A stretch of DNA of 64,000 nucleotides, from assembly GCA_902776195.1 (NCBI GenBank), contig CACYPF010000003.1, positions 124,001-188,000 on the forward strand, given 5' to 3'. Shown here piece by piece: positions 1 to 8,808 of the stretch. The DNA is from an uncultured Prevotellaceae bacterium. Lineage in GTDB: Bacteria > Bacteroidota > Bacteroidia > Bacteroidales > Bacteroidaceae. Made by a program: the position numbers and the translations under genes. The notes beneath the pieces were generated by a model. It saw only the letters and a program-made list of their open reading frames with translations, was not told the DNA's origin and did no database searches. The stretch's first letter is position 1. The number at the start of each line of letters is the position of its first letter.

Positions 1-1083
1 GACGGTACGATGGAGAAGACGAAGATCAAGGAACTGCATACCTTCGACGGTATGGGACATGTGCGCACCGAACAGGTAGACTGTGGTGACATCTGTGCCG
101 TCATCGGCTTGGAGAAATTCGAGATCGGCGACACGATCTGTGATGTGGAGAATCCGGAACCGCTGCCTCCTATCGCCATCGACGAGCCGACGATGTCGAT
201 GCTCTTCACCATCAACGACTCCCCCTTCTTCGGCAAGGAGGGTAAGTTCGTCACCAGCCGTCATATCAACGACCGCCTGGAGAAGGAGTTGGAGAAGAAC
301 CTCGCCCTGCGTGTAGAGCCCTTCGAGGACGCTACCGACCGCTGGGTGGTCAGCGGACGTGGCGTGCTGCACCTCTCCGTACTCATCGAGACCATGCGCC
401 GTGAGGGCTATGAGTTGCAGGTGGGACAGCCGCAGGTAATCTATAAGGAGATTGACGGGGTGAAGTGTGAGCCTATCGAGGAACTCACCATCAACGTACC
501 TGAGGAGTTCGCCTCTAAGATGATTGATATGGTGACACGCCGTAAGGGTGAGATGACCTCCATGGAGAGTCAGGGGGAACGTACGAACATCGAGTTCGAC
601 ATCCCTTCCCGTGGTATCATCGGACTGCGTACCAATGTGCTGACGGCATCACAGGGTGAGGCTATCATGGCACACCGCTTCAAGGAGTACCAGCCTTATA
701 AGGGTGACATCGAGCGTCGTGTCAATGGTTCGATGATTGCCCTGGAGACAGGTACCGCCTTCGCCTATTCCATCGATAAGTTGCAAGACCGTGGTAAGTT
801 CTTCATCGACCCGGGTGAGGAGGTATATATGGGACAGGTTGTCGGTGAGCATGTGCATGACAACGACCTCGTGGTGAATGTCGCCAAGGCAAAACAGCTT
901 ACTAACGTCCGTGCCTCCGGTACTGACGACAAGGCACGCATCATCCCCAAGACCGTCATGTCACTGGAAGAGTGTCTGGAGTATATCAAGGAAGATGAGC
1001 TGGTGGAGGTCACTCCCAAGTCAATGCGTATGCGCAAGATCATCCTTGACCATGACCAGCGTAAGAAAGCTAATAAGCAATAA
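1..1083 (+). CDS. bipA: BipA/TypA ribosome-associated GTPase, C-terminal part (cut by window start)
   Basis: Translational GTPase of the EF-G/LepA superfamily that binds 70S ribosomes and assists ribosome assembly and stress adaptation. The frame is open from base 1, so the gene starts upstream; the ATG at position 10 is internal. About 360 residues are present: the end of the EF-Tu-like domain II (GHVRTEQVDCGD, EIGDTICD), the EF-G III-like domain, the EF-G V-like domain (EEFASKMIDMVTRRKGEM) and the BipA-specific C-terminal domain (SRGIIGLRTNVLTASQGEAI). The N-terminal G domain is outside the window. Conservation of the visible part is strong and uninterrupted, so the identification is secure. 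Confidence 0.97.
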   Translation, partial: DGTMEKTKIKELHTFDGMGHVRTEQVDCGDICAVIGLEKFEIGDTICDVENPEPLPPIAIDEPTMSMLFTINDSPFFGKEGKFVTSRHINDRLEKELEKNLALRVEPFEDATDRWVVSGRGVLHLSVLIETMRREGYELQVGQPQVIYKEIDGVKCEPIEELTINVPEEFASKMIDMVTRRKGEMTSMESQGERTNIEFDIPSRGIIGLRTNVLTASQGEAIMAHRFKEYQPYKGDIERRVNGSMIALETGTAFAYSIDKLQDRGKFFIDPGEEVYMGQVVGEHVHDNDLVVNVAKAKQLTNVRASGTDDKARIIPKTVMSLEECLEYIKEDELVEVTPKSMRMRKIILDHDQRKKANKQ

Positions 1084-1115
1084 ACGTGAACAGATAATAT
1101 ATCTATATTGTCAAT

Positions 1116-1865
1116 ATGCAGAAAATAAAGTTATGGGTGATGATTGCCGTGATGATATGCGGCGTCAGCTCTTGTGTGAAAAAAATGGCACAGGACGTGT
1201 CCCTTGAGGATAACAGTCAGTTTGTGAATATCACTGACGTGATACCTGACGTGATCCTGGAAATTAGGTATTTCGGTACCTATAATTTTGTGGGGACACG
1301 CATTGACGGCTATGAGGCACCCACGGCTCTGTTGACCAGACAGGCTGCCGACAGTCTGAAGGCTGTCAGTGATGATCTGAAGCGGATGGGGTTCCGGCTG
1401 AAGATTTATGATGCCTACCGTCCCCAGAAGGCCGTTGACCACTTCGTGCGATGGGCAAAGGATGTGAACGACACGGTGATGAAGCGTTATTTCTATCCTG
1501 ACCTTACCAAAGACGTGCTTTTCCCTCAGGAATATATCATAGAGCGTAGCGGACATACCCGTGGCTCCACGCTGGACCTGACGCTCTTTGACATGGATAA
1601 GGAGAAAGAGGCTGACATGGGTGGTACGTTCGACTGGTTCGGCAAAGAGAGTCATCCCGACTTCTGCGGCAACCCTGATACGTTCGAGTATCACCCCAGT
1701 GACAGTCTGACGGCGGAGCAGTTTAACAACCGTATGATCCTGCGCCGTGCGATGATGCGCCACGGTTTCAAACCCCTGCATACGGAGTGGTGGCATTTCA
1801 CGCTGGAAAACGAACCTTTCCCAGATACCTATTTTACCTTCCCGGTGGCACCGATTAAGCGATAA
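1116..1865 (+). CDS. VanX-type D-alanyl-D-alanine dipeptidase (M15D), lipoprotein
   Basis: Zinc dipeptidase family that cleaves D-Ala-D-Ala, here probably for recycling cell-wall dipeptides rather than vancomycin resistance, since no vanH/vanA genes are near. The 249-residue product has a short hydrophobic N-terminus ending in a lipobox-like Cys20, then the family motifs: YRP at 101-103 (catalytic Arg), SGHTRGSTLD at 145-154 (zinc ligands His147 and Asp154) and EWWHF at 224-228 (general base Glu, zinc ligand His227). The gene lies 32 bp after bipA and 13 bp before the next start, so co-transcription is likely. The family call rests on the complete zinc site; physiological role is inference. 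Confidence 0.9.
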   Translation: MQKIKLWVMIAVMICGVSSCVKKMAQDVSLEDNSQFVNITDVIPDVILEIRYFGTYNFVGTRIDGYEAPTALLTRQAADSLKAVSDDLKRMGFRLKIYDAYRPQKAVDHFVRWAKDVNDTVMKRYFYPDLTKDVLFPQEYIIERSGHTRGSTLDLTLFDMDKEKEADMGGTFDWFGKESHPDFCGNPDTFEYHPSDSLTAEQFNNRMILRRAMMRHGFKPLHTEWWHFTLENEPFPDTYFTFPVAPIKR

Positions 1866-1878
1866 TATCTATTATGTG

Positions 1879-2544
1879 ATGGGAAAGATGTCGAAATTCT
1901 GGATGCTGACCTTCGTGCTGATGATGTGTGGCATCATGAGTGCAGAGGCACAGATTTCTGCGGAAGTGTCAGAACTGCTGAAGAAGGTAGCGGCTAAAAT
2001 GGATCATCCTTCAGGTACGGAGGTTGACATGAACGTACGTGCCAAGATGTTTATTATCTCTGTCAATATGAAGATGACAGTCTTTTCCAAGGGTGACAAG
2101 CAGCGCATGAAAGGTACGATGAAAATCCTAGGGAAAACGGCTCATATAGAGTCGGGTTTCGACGGACAGCAGGAATGGAAATATAAGCATCTGGATGTGA
2201 AAAAGGAGAATAAGAAGGATACTCTTTACATCAAGAAGGTGACCAAGAAATCTAAGGCTGACTATGATGTCGATTTCGATTTGGATAAGTCGTATCGCAA
2301 AGCCACCATCAAGTTGAAAGACAAATATCATGTCATTACCTTCACGAATCCTGTCAGCAAGGACGACCCGAAGAAGGTGACGATGAAAATCGACAAGGAC
2401 AATGAGGTTCTGCGTGAGGTGTCTGTCAAGGAGGGTGGCGCCACGATGACCCTTACCTTCAATCGTATTAAATACGGTGTCAACGACAACGTCTTCGTAC
2501 TGGATACCTCGAAATATCCCGGTGCAGTCATCGTGAGAAAGTAG
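1879..2544 (+). CDS. Secreted LolA-like protein, function unknown
   Basis: About 221 residues with a cleavable signal peptide (hydrophobic run ending ...GIMSAEA) and a lysine-rich mature part built of alternating beta-strand segments. The fold pattern (RAKMFIISVNMKMTVF, QRMKGTMKI, an internal DGQQEWKY) resembles the LolA/LppX-like families of periplasmic lipid or lipoprotein carriers found in Bacteroidota, but no diagnostic motif proves it. The start could be GTG 1876, ATG 1879 or ATG 1888; I chose 1879. It follows the VanX-like gene closely and probably shares its transcript. Confidence 0.7.
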   Translation: MGKMSKFWMLTFVLMMCGIMSAEAQISAEVSELLKKVAAKMDHPSGTEVDMNVRAKMFIISVNMKMTVFSKGDKQRMKGTMKILGKTAHIESGFDGQQEWKYKHLDVKKENKKDTLYIKKVTKKSKADYDVDFDLDKSYRKATIKLKDKYHVITFTNPVSKDDPKKVTMKIDKDNEVLREVSVKEGGATMTLTFNRIKYGVNDNVFVLDTSKYPGAVIVRK

Positions 2545-2585
2545 CCTATAGCTCCTTACGTAAAAAGATAAATTACTATAAGGTA

Positions 2586-2621
2586 TAGCAAGAAATGCGG
2601 GCTTTCCTGCATTTCTTGCTA
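2586..2621. terminator. Hairpin between convergent genes
   Basis: Inverted repeat with 13-bp arms (TAGCAAGAAATGC and its complement) and a 10-nt loop, between the convergent genes ending at 2544 and 2649. There is no good T-run on either side, so termination activity is likely but unproven. Confidence 0.5.
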
Positions 2622-2648
2622 TGTTGCAGATAGTCAAGCGCTTGCTGA

Positions 2649-4673
2649 TTATTTTCCTGCACCTGAAGTTGCACCTTGTGATTTCATCCCCAGATAATAA
2701 CCATGGGTTCCGTTCAGAGACCCTTCTGGGAAATGCTGACGGTGCAGGGCGCGTCCCAGTTTCCCAAGGGTAGGTACGTCAGCGGTGAGCAGATGCTGGC
2801 GGAGCAGTTGTTGGATAGTCGTCGCTGTCATGAAGTTCTCTTTGGTTTTAGGGGCAGGTTTAAGCAGGTCACAAATCATATCCTCGACAGAACAGCGGAG
2901 TTGGTAGGGACGGTTGTGCTCCATAATCTCACGCTCGTCATCATGGTCAAACCAATATTGCTCGTCATGCGCAATCTCCCAGACCGCCTGTGCATACATC
3001 TGTTGATAGTTGATGGTGCCCGACATGTCTGCCTCGCCGGTCATCTCCACACAGAGATAGCGACGGGAACCCGTAGGGTCGGTCAATGGCTGACGGTCGT
3101 TCGTGGTGGCGATGAAAGAGCACAGGCGGGAAGTCATCGTATACTGGTCAGAGCGCATCTTTCGTATCTGTACGTCCTTCTCTGTGAGGAGTCGCTTGAT
3201 CTTCGCCTGCTCACGTTCCGTTTTGGCATTATACTCATCGATATTCACCAGCCACATCCTTCCTAAGACGCGTTCCACTTGTTCGGCATTGTCCATCTTG
3301 AGGTCGTCCATGTAGTATTCCCTGAGGGAGTAGGGGAGGATATTCTTGCAGAATGTCGACTTTTTCATTGCCTGTGTGCCAATCAGCATCGGTACCATCG
3401 AGTTGCCGAAGTCACGACTTTTGTTCATTGCCTGTGCCACCATGGCGAGGAACCAACGATGGAAGAAGCGTTGCCACTGCTCATAGTCGGTCTTCAGTCT
3501 CTGGGCATATTCCCCGATATAGTCTTTTTGCTGGTCCCATTGTCCCACCCCTCCCAAAAACTCATGGATGGGATTATAGCGAGGAATGAGCGAGGAGTGC
3601 ACATACAAGTCGATGTCAATCTGCCACCCATGTCCACCCTCCAGCATCTCCTCGAAGGCGATACGCTTCAAGTCACGTTCTCCCAAGGGCTGCCATTGGG
3701 GAAATGTCTGGTCGTTGGGACGGAACTCCACCAACTGCTTGACCTCATTATAACGCAGTTGATAGCGACGCTCGAAGAAATCTCTGATGGTATAGGCGAT
3801 ACGCTCTTTCTGATTCATCTGCGATACCGCTTTCCCTCGGAACTTCTTCATATAGGCGGTACGGAATATCTTCCTGACGATGTCCTCGTCCTCGTGGAAA
3901 CGCCATTGCCATAGCGTATGCCTTACACATGCCTCCTCTTCCAAGCGTGCCTTCTGACAATAGCCGGCAAGTGTTGCCAGCACCTGCTCTTCTTCCTCAG
4001 CGTCTGGAAAATCCTCCAAGGCTCGCTGAAGACAGGCGTAGTATTCTTTCCTGAGACGCTTGCGCTCCTCATGGTCGGGATAGTATTGCACGCTGCCGTC
4101 CGTGTCCACTTTCGTGTCTTGGTATTTGACGAGTATTCCCTCTTCCTTCATGACGACAGGAAATGCTTGTGCGTCAGGGTGATAGAAGACTTGTGGGTCG
4201 TAACTCATCGGGACACCTGACAGAAGGGTGAGTTCCTTCTTCTGTAACGTGCAGTCTGCGAGGGCAAGATAGACGGGGGCGACCTGTTGCTGTGCCTGCC
4301 GGAGCATCCGCAGGTATTCCTTGCTGTCCTTTGCCTCATGACCGTCAGCGAAGCCGACACGAATCACTACATGCAGCAGGTGGCGGCAATCGCTTCGGAA
4401 GGCAACTGCCGTGTAGGGTACCTGTCCTACCTTTTGCAGCCATTCACTGACGGTCTGCTCATGGTCTGACTCGGCGGTCATCATCAGCAGACCTGTCATG
4501 CGTGTCACATCGTCATACCCTTTTCGTCCGAAAGTGGCGCTGAACAGCAGTTGCGGCTTCTCCTCTTTGAAGAGGGTTCTCTTGTCTCTCATACGCTCAA
4601 CGACGGTGCTGAGGTCTGTCGTGACAGCCCCTCTCATCATACCGTCTTTCATTATTACTTTTGAAATTTTCAT
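2649..4673 (-). CDS. VapE/VirE-type primase-helicase-like protein with BT4734-type N-terminus
   Basis: About 674 residues. The N-terminal ~150 residues resemble the BT4734-like primase-polymerase domain, but the usual acidic catalytic motif is not obvious (GLLMMTAESDHE). The C-terminal half is a VapE/DUF3874 P-loop ATPase: Walker A-like GTQAMKKST (about 432-440), Walker B WLVNIDEY (474-481), sensor IATTND (521-526) and TGSRRY arginine finger (534-539). The Walker A lacks the second and third glycines of GxxGxGKST that the second copy at 51966-53165 keeps. The family occurs in phages, satellites and integrated elements. The chosen start is ATG 4673, because the longer frame would begin with TTG next to the -7 box. 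No integrase or phage structural genes are nearby. Confidence 0.85.
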   Translation of the reverse strand: MKISKVIMKDGMMRGAVTTDLSTVVERMRDKRTLFKEEKPQLLFSATFGRKGYDDVTRMTGLLMMTAESDHEQTVSEWLQKVGQVPYTAVAFRSDCRHLLHVVIRVGFADGHEAKDSKEYLRMLRQAQQQVAPVYLALADCTLQKKELTLLSGVPMSYDPQVFYHPDAQAFPVVMKEEGILVKYQDTKVDTDGSVQYYPDHEERKRLRKEYYACLQRALEDFPDAEEEEQVLATLAGYCQKARLEEEACVRHTLWQWRFHEDEDIVRKIFRTAYMKKFRGKAVSQMNQKERIAYTIRDFFERRYQLRYNEVKQLVEFRPNDQTFPQWQPLGERDLKRIAFEEMLEGGHGWQIDIDLYVHSSLIPRYNPIHEFLGGVGQWDQQKDYIGEYAQRLKTDYEQWQRFFHRWFLAMVAQAMNKSRDFGNSMVPMLIGTQAMKKSTFCKNILPYSLREYYMDDLKMDNAEQVERVLGRMWLVNIDEYNAKTEREQAKIKRLLTEKDVQIRKMRSDQYTMTSRLCSFIATTNDRQPLTDPTGSRRYLCVEMTGEADMSGTINYQQMYAQAVWEIAHDEQYWFDHDDEREIMEHNRPYQLRCSVEDMICDLLKPAPKTKENFMTATTIQQLLRQHLLTADVPTLGKLGRALHRQHFPEGSLNGTHGYYLGMKSQGATSGAGK

Positions 4674-4700
4674 GAATGATAAATGTTGATTAAACTGCTG

Positions 4701-4708
4701 CAAAGATA
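4701..4708 (-). promoter_or_regulatory. -7 box of the vapE-like gene
   Basis: TATCTTTG on the minus strand matches the Bacteroidota housekeeping -7 consensus TAnnTTTG, 27 nt upstream of the ATG at 4673. Confidence 0.65.
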
Positions 4709-4910
4709 CAATAAAATGCCTCGCATTGCAAGTACTGGTATGTGGTACACCGTGTTCAAATAGGTGGTATTTAATGTACGTGTACCAGGAACAGAATATA
4801 CGACATACCGGGACAAGTTGTACGAGGTATTTGGACTACCAGTACCAAGAATCCGTACAAATCTTGGGACTATGGTTAAATAGTCTAAAATAGCCTTAAC
4901 ACAAGAAAGA
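4709..4910. other. Gene-free region with nested short inverted repeats
   Basis: No open frame of note. It holds several short inverted repeats: AGTACTGGTA (4731-4740) against TACCAGTAC (4837-4845), GGTACAC (4744-4750) against GTGTACC (4780-4786), and CCAAGA (4845-4850) against TCTTGG (4862-4867). The motif GTAC recurs many times. This sits directly upstream of the VapE-type gene, so it may be an operator or a remnant origin. Confidence 0.5.
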
Positions 4911-4945
4911 AAAGAGACACTTAGGTGCAGGAAGTGTCTCTTTTT
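4911..4945. terminator. Bidirectional intrinsic terminator
   Basis: Perfect 12-bp stem AAAGAGACACTT / AAGTGTCTCTTT with a 9-nt loop, T-run on the plus side and T-rich on the minus side. It lies just downstream of the minus-strand gene ending at 5009. Confidence 0.8.
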
Positions 4946-5008
4946 AGGTTATGCAACTGTCTGATAACCAGACGAGGTGCAGGTTTGCAGGATATTCTTA
5001 GCTTTCTC

Positions 5009-5461
5009 TTAGGCAAAGGTGTAAGCCATGACCTCATGGTCGAATGCCAGGTTTTCGGTATACCCTGTCCTCCGGAAGAAGTCGATAATCCACTTTTGCT
5101 GTTGAGGATTCAGCAAGCGCTCCCCATTATGGTAGCGGTAGTAGTTACTGTGTCCTCCCAGATACTGCTTGAGAGTGGTACGTAAGTGTTTGATGTGCTT
5201 GTGCTTGACCTCAGAGAAGAGGGTGTTGAATCCCCATGCCATGACTTGAGGCTCCCCTTTTTCAAGGAAACGGCACCCCTTCTCCGTCATCTTCATGTTT
5301 GGATAGACGGCAGGCCCCCAGTCCCGTTCCTCAGGTAGTTCCTTGCCAGCAAGAAATCTCAGACACTCGTCCTTCTTGACGCACTCTTTGTTAAAACAAA
5401 GTTGGTACCCTTTGGGTACATTCCGAAAGTCGGCTTTGATGGTTTGATCTTTTGTTTTCAT
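5009..5461 (-). CDS. DUF6078-like protein, unknown function
   Basis: 150 residues, soluble, without signal peptide. The N-terminal part carries spaced cysteines (C22, C27, C33 and a later CRF) in the context PKGYQLCFNKECVKKDECLR, which suggests a small metal-binding module. I associate this pattern with the Bacteroidales family DUF6078, from memory only. The C-terminal half (LKQYLGGHSNYYRYHNGERLLNPQQQKWI) looks helical and basic. The gene has its own promoter (5524-5531) and terminator (4911-4945), so it is monocistronic. Its place beside the VapE-type gene suggests accessory origin; function unknown. Confidence 0.75.
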   Translation of the reverse strand: MKTKDQTIKADFRNVPKGYQLCFNKECVKKDECLRFLAGKELPEERDWGPAVYPNMKMTEKGCRFLEKGEPQVMAWGFNTLFSEVKHKHIKHLRTTLKQYLGGHSNYYRYHNGERLLNPQQQKWIIDFFRRTGYTENLAFDHEVMAYTFA

Positions 5462-5523
5462 TAATAGTTACGAAATTGATGGTTTTTATGATGTTGATAA
5501 TATCATAGTTGACATATCGACTA

Positions 5524-5531
5524 CAAAGGTA
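5524..5531 (-). promoter_or_regulatory. -7 box of the DUF6078-like gene
   Basis: TACCTTTG on the minus strand, about 62 nt upstream of the ATG at 5461. Confidence 0.6.
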
Positions 5532-5613
5532 CAACTTTTTCTCTCAAATCCCTCACAACTCCCTCCATTTTTTTCATAAGAAAGGAGAGGTGGAATAGCA
5601 AAACGGGACCCAT

Positions 5614-5642
5614 ACGGGAGTAGTTGTCGCAACTACTCCCGT
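5614..5642. repeat. Perfect 13-bp-arm palindrome
   Basis: ACGGGAGTAGTTG and its exact complement flank a 3-nt loop (TCG). It is downstream of the minus-strand gene ending at 5710 and could act as its terminator, though no clear T-run follows. It could also be a dispersed extragenic palindrome. The rest of the 5462-5709 gap shows no gene. Confidence 0.6.
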
Positions 5643-5709
5643 CCCCAAACACCCTGTACATCAGTGTTTCACGAGAAAACGGGAGGAGGGGACTAGTTTT
5701 TGCAAATGA

Positions 5710-6777
5710 TCACCAATTCTCCACCAAGAGTTGGAAGAGGGACTGGAGGGCGTGGGCGTAGTTCTTTTCGGACGAGCCATCACCGATTTCCTCGGCGTTG
5801 CTCTTTCTCTCGATGCAGGTGCCAACCTCATTGAAATAGTAACGCCACTCAAGGACCTCTCCTTCTTCCGCACCTCTGTCATAGGAGAAAATAAGGTTGT
5901 AGGTAGCAGGGTCGTAAAGGAATTCTTTGTAGTTGTCGAAACTCATGGTGGTACGGTGGGTCGTTGCCAAGAAACACTTGGTGTCCGACGTAGCATCATT
6001 GTTGCTCTTCTCTCCAAAAAGACAGATGACATCCGTCACAGGAGGACAGTCACCTTCCTCTTGGTTGTGGATAGTGATGGTGACATCACAGGGGTAGAAA
6101 GTCTCGACTTTCTTTCCTGACTTGTCCTTGGCAAGGGCATACTGTGTGCGGATATGTTTCAACTGGTCAGCCTTCGAGCGCTGGGTGCCTTGGAACTTCA
6201 CGGCAGGAGCTGTCGCTGCGTCTTCGATGGCTAACTTGAAAATCTGGTGATATAGCTCGGCGAGTTTCTTCTCTGAGTCACCTGTTCCCCAATCGTCACT
6301 CTCGGTGCTGTTCTTCGTCTCGATGAGTTTCCCTGCGGCATCGTAATAGTAGCGGTGCTCGATGGTCATTCCCGCATCGGTGATCCAGCGTACGAAAGCG
6401 AAGGCGAGAACCCCCGTTTTGCGGTCGTACATCTGTTCACGAAAGCACTCATGTCCATGAATGGTATTATAATAGCTGATGAAGTAGGGCTGTTCATAGG
6501 CGTTGAACGAGCCGTCACTCACATTGACTTTACGTTGCTCGTCGAAATAGATATCGAGTGATCCCTCATTATAGATGTCGTGCTCGATGCTGACTATCTC
6601 GTTGAAGGTGATTTTCATGTCCTTGGCAGGGTTGCCGTCTTTTCCATTATTGGCAATCTGTGCCTTTGCCTCAGCATACATCTTGCGGATCTCTTTGATA
6701 CGCTCGCTCTTGTTCTGTGCCTGTGCGGAACTGAGTCCCAGCAGGAAGATCATCGTGAAAAGAATAATTCTGGTCAT
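5710..6777 (-). CDS. Exported protein of unknown function
   Basis: 355 residues from ATG 6777, with a typical signal peptide (MTRIILFTMIFLLGLSSAQAQ). The upstream in-frame ATG at 6837 would put 20 non-signal residues in front and lies upstream of the -7 box, so it was rejected. The mature protein looks like two related halves, each with a sequence of the type KxxxIRxxYAxAK followed by beta-rich segments that describe a hydrophilic surface (DIYNEGSLDIYFDEQ in the first, VTITIHNQEEGDCPP in the second). This suggests an internal duplication. No catalytic motif seen. It has its own promoter at 6803-6810. Confidence 0.75.
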   Translation of the reverse strand: MTRIILFTMIFLLGLSSAQAQNKSERIKEIRKMYAEAKAQIANNGKDGNPAKDMKITFNEIVSIEHDIYNEGSLDIYFDEQRKVNVSDGSFNAYEQPYFISYYNTIHGHECFREQMYDRKTGVLAFAFVRWITDAGMTIEHRYYYDAAGKLIETKNSTESDDWGTGDSEKKLAELYHQIFKLAIEDAATAPAVKFQGTQRSKADQLKHIRTQYALAKDKSGKKVETFYPCDVTITIHNQEEGDCPPVTDVICLFGEKSNNDATSDTKCFLATTHRTTMSFDNYKEFLYDPATYNLIFSYDRGAEEGEVLEWRYYFNEVGTCIERKSNAEEIGDGSSEKNYAHALQSLFQLLVENW

Positions 6778-6802
6778 TGTCTTTGGTTTGAGTTTCTGTT
6801 TG

Positions 6803-6810
6803 CAAAGATA
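6803..6810 (-). promoter_or_regulatory. -7 box of the exported protein gene
   Basis: TATCTTTG on the minus strand, 25 nt upstream of ATG 6777. Confidence 0.65.
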
Positions 6811-6862
6811 TAAAACTTTTATAAAAAAAGGAATCATTTCTGGGAAATTTCATAATTTTGAC

Positions 6863-6870
6863 TATCTTTG
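6863..6870 (+). promoter_or_regulatory. -7 box of dnaG, almost touching the start codon
   Basis: TATCTTTG ends only 5 nt before the ATG at 6876. Transcripts normally start a few bases after this box, so the mRNA is probably leaderless. Confidence 0.65.
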
Positions 6871-6875
6871 CACAC

Positions 6876-8795
6876 ATGATTGACAGGGCGACGATAGACA
6901 AAATCATGGATGCCACTAATATCGTGGATGTGGTGGGCGAGTTCGTGAGCCTCCGCAAGGCGGGGGTGAACTACAAGGGACTATGTCCTTTCCATGATGA
7001 CAAGACCCCGTCGTTCATGGTGTCACCCTCGAAACAGATCTGTCACTGTTTTGCCTGTGGGGAGGGAGGTAATGCCGTCAACTTCCTCATGAAGCACGAG
7101 CAGATCACCTACCCGGAGGCATTGCGCTGGCTGGCGAAGAAATACAATATCGAGATAGAGGAGCGTGAGCTCTCTGACGAGGAGAAGAGAGAACAGTCCG
7201 ACCGTGAGTCGATGTTCATTGTCAACGAGTGGGCATGTCAGTATTTCCATGACATCCTGAATAACGACGTGGACGGACAGGCTATCGGCAAACAGTATTT
7301 CCGCAGTCGTGGCATCCGCGACGATATCATCAAGAAGTTCCAGTTGGGTTTTGCACTCACCAAGCGTGACGCCCTGGTCAACGAGGCACATCGGAAAGGC
7401 TATAAGGACGAGTTCTTGGTGAAGACTGGACTGTGCATCGAGAATGAGCGCGGCATCTATGACCGCTTCGCCGGTCGTGCCATCTTCCCCTGGTTGAATG
7501 TCAGCGGCAAGGTCGTGGCGTTCGGCGGTCGTAAACTCGATGCGGCAACGAAGGGCGTGCAGCAGAAATACGTCAACTCACCCGACTCAGAGATCTATCA
7601 TAAGGAACGGGAGCTCTATGGTATCTACCAGGCGAAGAAGGCCGTTGTGAAGGAGGACCGTGTCTATATGGTCGAGGGCTATACCGATGTTATCGCCATG
7701 CATCAGTGCGGACTGGAGAACGTGGTGGCGAACTCCGGTACGGCACTCTCTGTCTACCAGATTCGTCTGCTGCGCCGTTTCACCCAGAATATCACGTTGC
7801 TGTACGATGGTGACGAGGCAGGTATCCATGCTGCCATGCGAGGTACCGACATGCTGTTGCAGGAGGGAATGAAGGTGATGGTGCTGCTGTTGCCTGACGG
7901 TGACGACCCCGACTCCTTCTCCCGCAAGCATACCGCCACCGAGTTCAAGGAGTATATCGAGAAGAACCAGACCGACTTCATCCAGTTTAAGACCGACCTG
8001 ATGCTGAAAGGAGTCAAGGACCCCATCAAGCGTGCTGAAGCTATCAACTCCATCGTTCGCTCGGTGAGTGTCATCCCCGACCCTGTGGAGCGGCAGCTGT
8101 TCCTCAAGGACACTGCCCAGCGTCTGAACATGGACGAGAAGACACTGATATCACAAGCCAATAAGTATATAGCCGGTGACAAGGATGAGCAGCAGAAAGA
8201 GGCGGAGCGGGAGGCTCGTCAGCAAGAGAACAGCCCTGCCCTGCAAGAGCCTATCGGTCTGCATACTCCTCAGGAGCAGGCTAACGAGGTGGAGCGTCTG
8301 CTCATCCAGCAGATTATCCGCTATGGTGAGGTGGTGATTGTCGATGAGGATACCGTAGACGACGGACATGTGAAGATGAATGTCATCCAGTATCTTGCCA
8401 ACGACTTCGCGGAAGATGACCTCTCTTTCAGCAACGACCTCTTTAACCGCATCCTGCAAGAGGCGGCAGACCATGTGTCAGACCCAGGTTTCAAGGCAGA
8501 GACCTATTTCACCCAGCATCCCGATGTGGAGGTCAGTCAACTGGCCCATCGCCTTGCCGTGGACAACTACCAGCTGGGACGCAGTTTCAAGAAAGAACCG
8601 TCTTCCAAGGAGTTACGCAACCAGGTGGAACACCTGGAACTCGACTTCCGTTATATGATTGTGACGGGCAGGCAGAAGGAGATCATGAATGAGATGAAGA
8701 CGGAGAAAGACATGGGTCGTATGAAGGAACTCATGACCGAGTACCAGTCTGTGTCCCAACTCTGTCAGCAGATAGGGAAGATGTTAGGACGTTAA
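6876..8795 (+). CDS. dnaG: DNA primase DnaG
   Basis: Makes RNA primers for DNA replication. The 639-residue protein has the N-terminal CHC2 zinc finger (Cys37, His40, Cys58, Cys61 within LCPFH...CHCFACG), the RNA polymerase core with the TOPRIM fold (VEGYTDVIA with Glu267, then LYDGDEAG about 309-316) and a C-terminal DnaB-interaction region. I chose ATG 6876 (MIDRATIDKIMDATNIVDVV) because family members start there; the upstream in-frame ATG 6858 lies before the -7 box. A cardiolipin synthase gene follows after 13 bp, so the two are probably co-transcribed. Full length, no oddities apart from the very short leader. Confidence 0.97.
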   Translation: MIDRATIDKIMDATNIVDVVGEFVSLRKAGVNYKGLCPFHDDKTPSFMVSPSKQICHCFACGEGGNAVNFLMKHEQITYPEALRWLAKKYNIEIEERELSDEEKREQSDRESMFIVNEWACQYFHDILNNDVDGQAIGKQYFRSRGIRDDIIKKFQLGFALTKRDALVNEAHRKGYKDEFLVKTGLCIENERGIYDRFAGRAIFPWLNVSGKVVAFGGRKLDAATKGVQQKYVNSPDSEIYHKERELYGIYQAKKAVVKEDRVYMVEGYTDVIAMHQCGLENVVANSGTALSVYQIRLLRRFTQNITLLYDGDEAGIHAAMRGTDMLLQEGMKVMVLLLPDGDDPDSFSRKHTATEFKEYIEKNQTDFIQFKTDLMLKGVKDPIKRAEAINSIVRSVSVIPDPVERQLFLKDTAQRLNMDEKTLISQANKYIAGDKDEQQKEAEREARQQENSPALQEPIGLHTPQEQANEVERLLIQQIIRYGEVVIVDEDTVDDGHVKMNVIQYLANDFAEDDLSFSNDLFNRILQEAADHVSDPGFKAETYFTQHPDVEVSQLAHRLAVDNYQLGRSFKKEPSSKELRNQVEHLELDFRYMIVTGRQKEIMNEMKTEKDMGRMKELMTEYQSVSQLCQQIGKMLGR

Positions 8796-8808
8796 CATTC
8801 GTAGTGCG

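Noticed and set aside
3279-3914. 211-codon open frame antisense to the first vapE-like gene
   Set aside because: Shadow frame of a recognised coding region.
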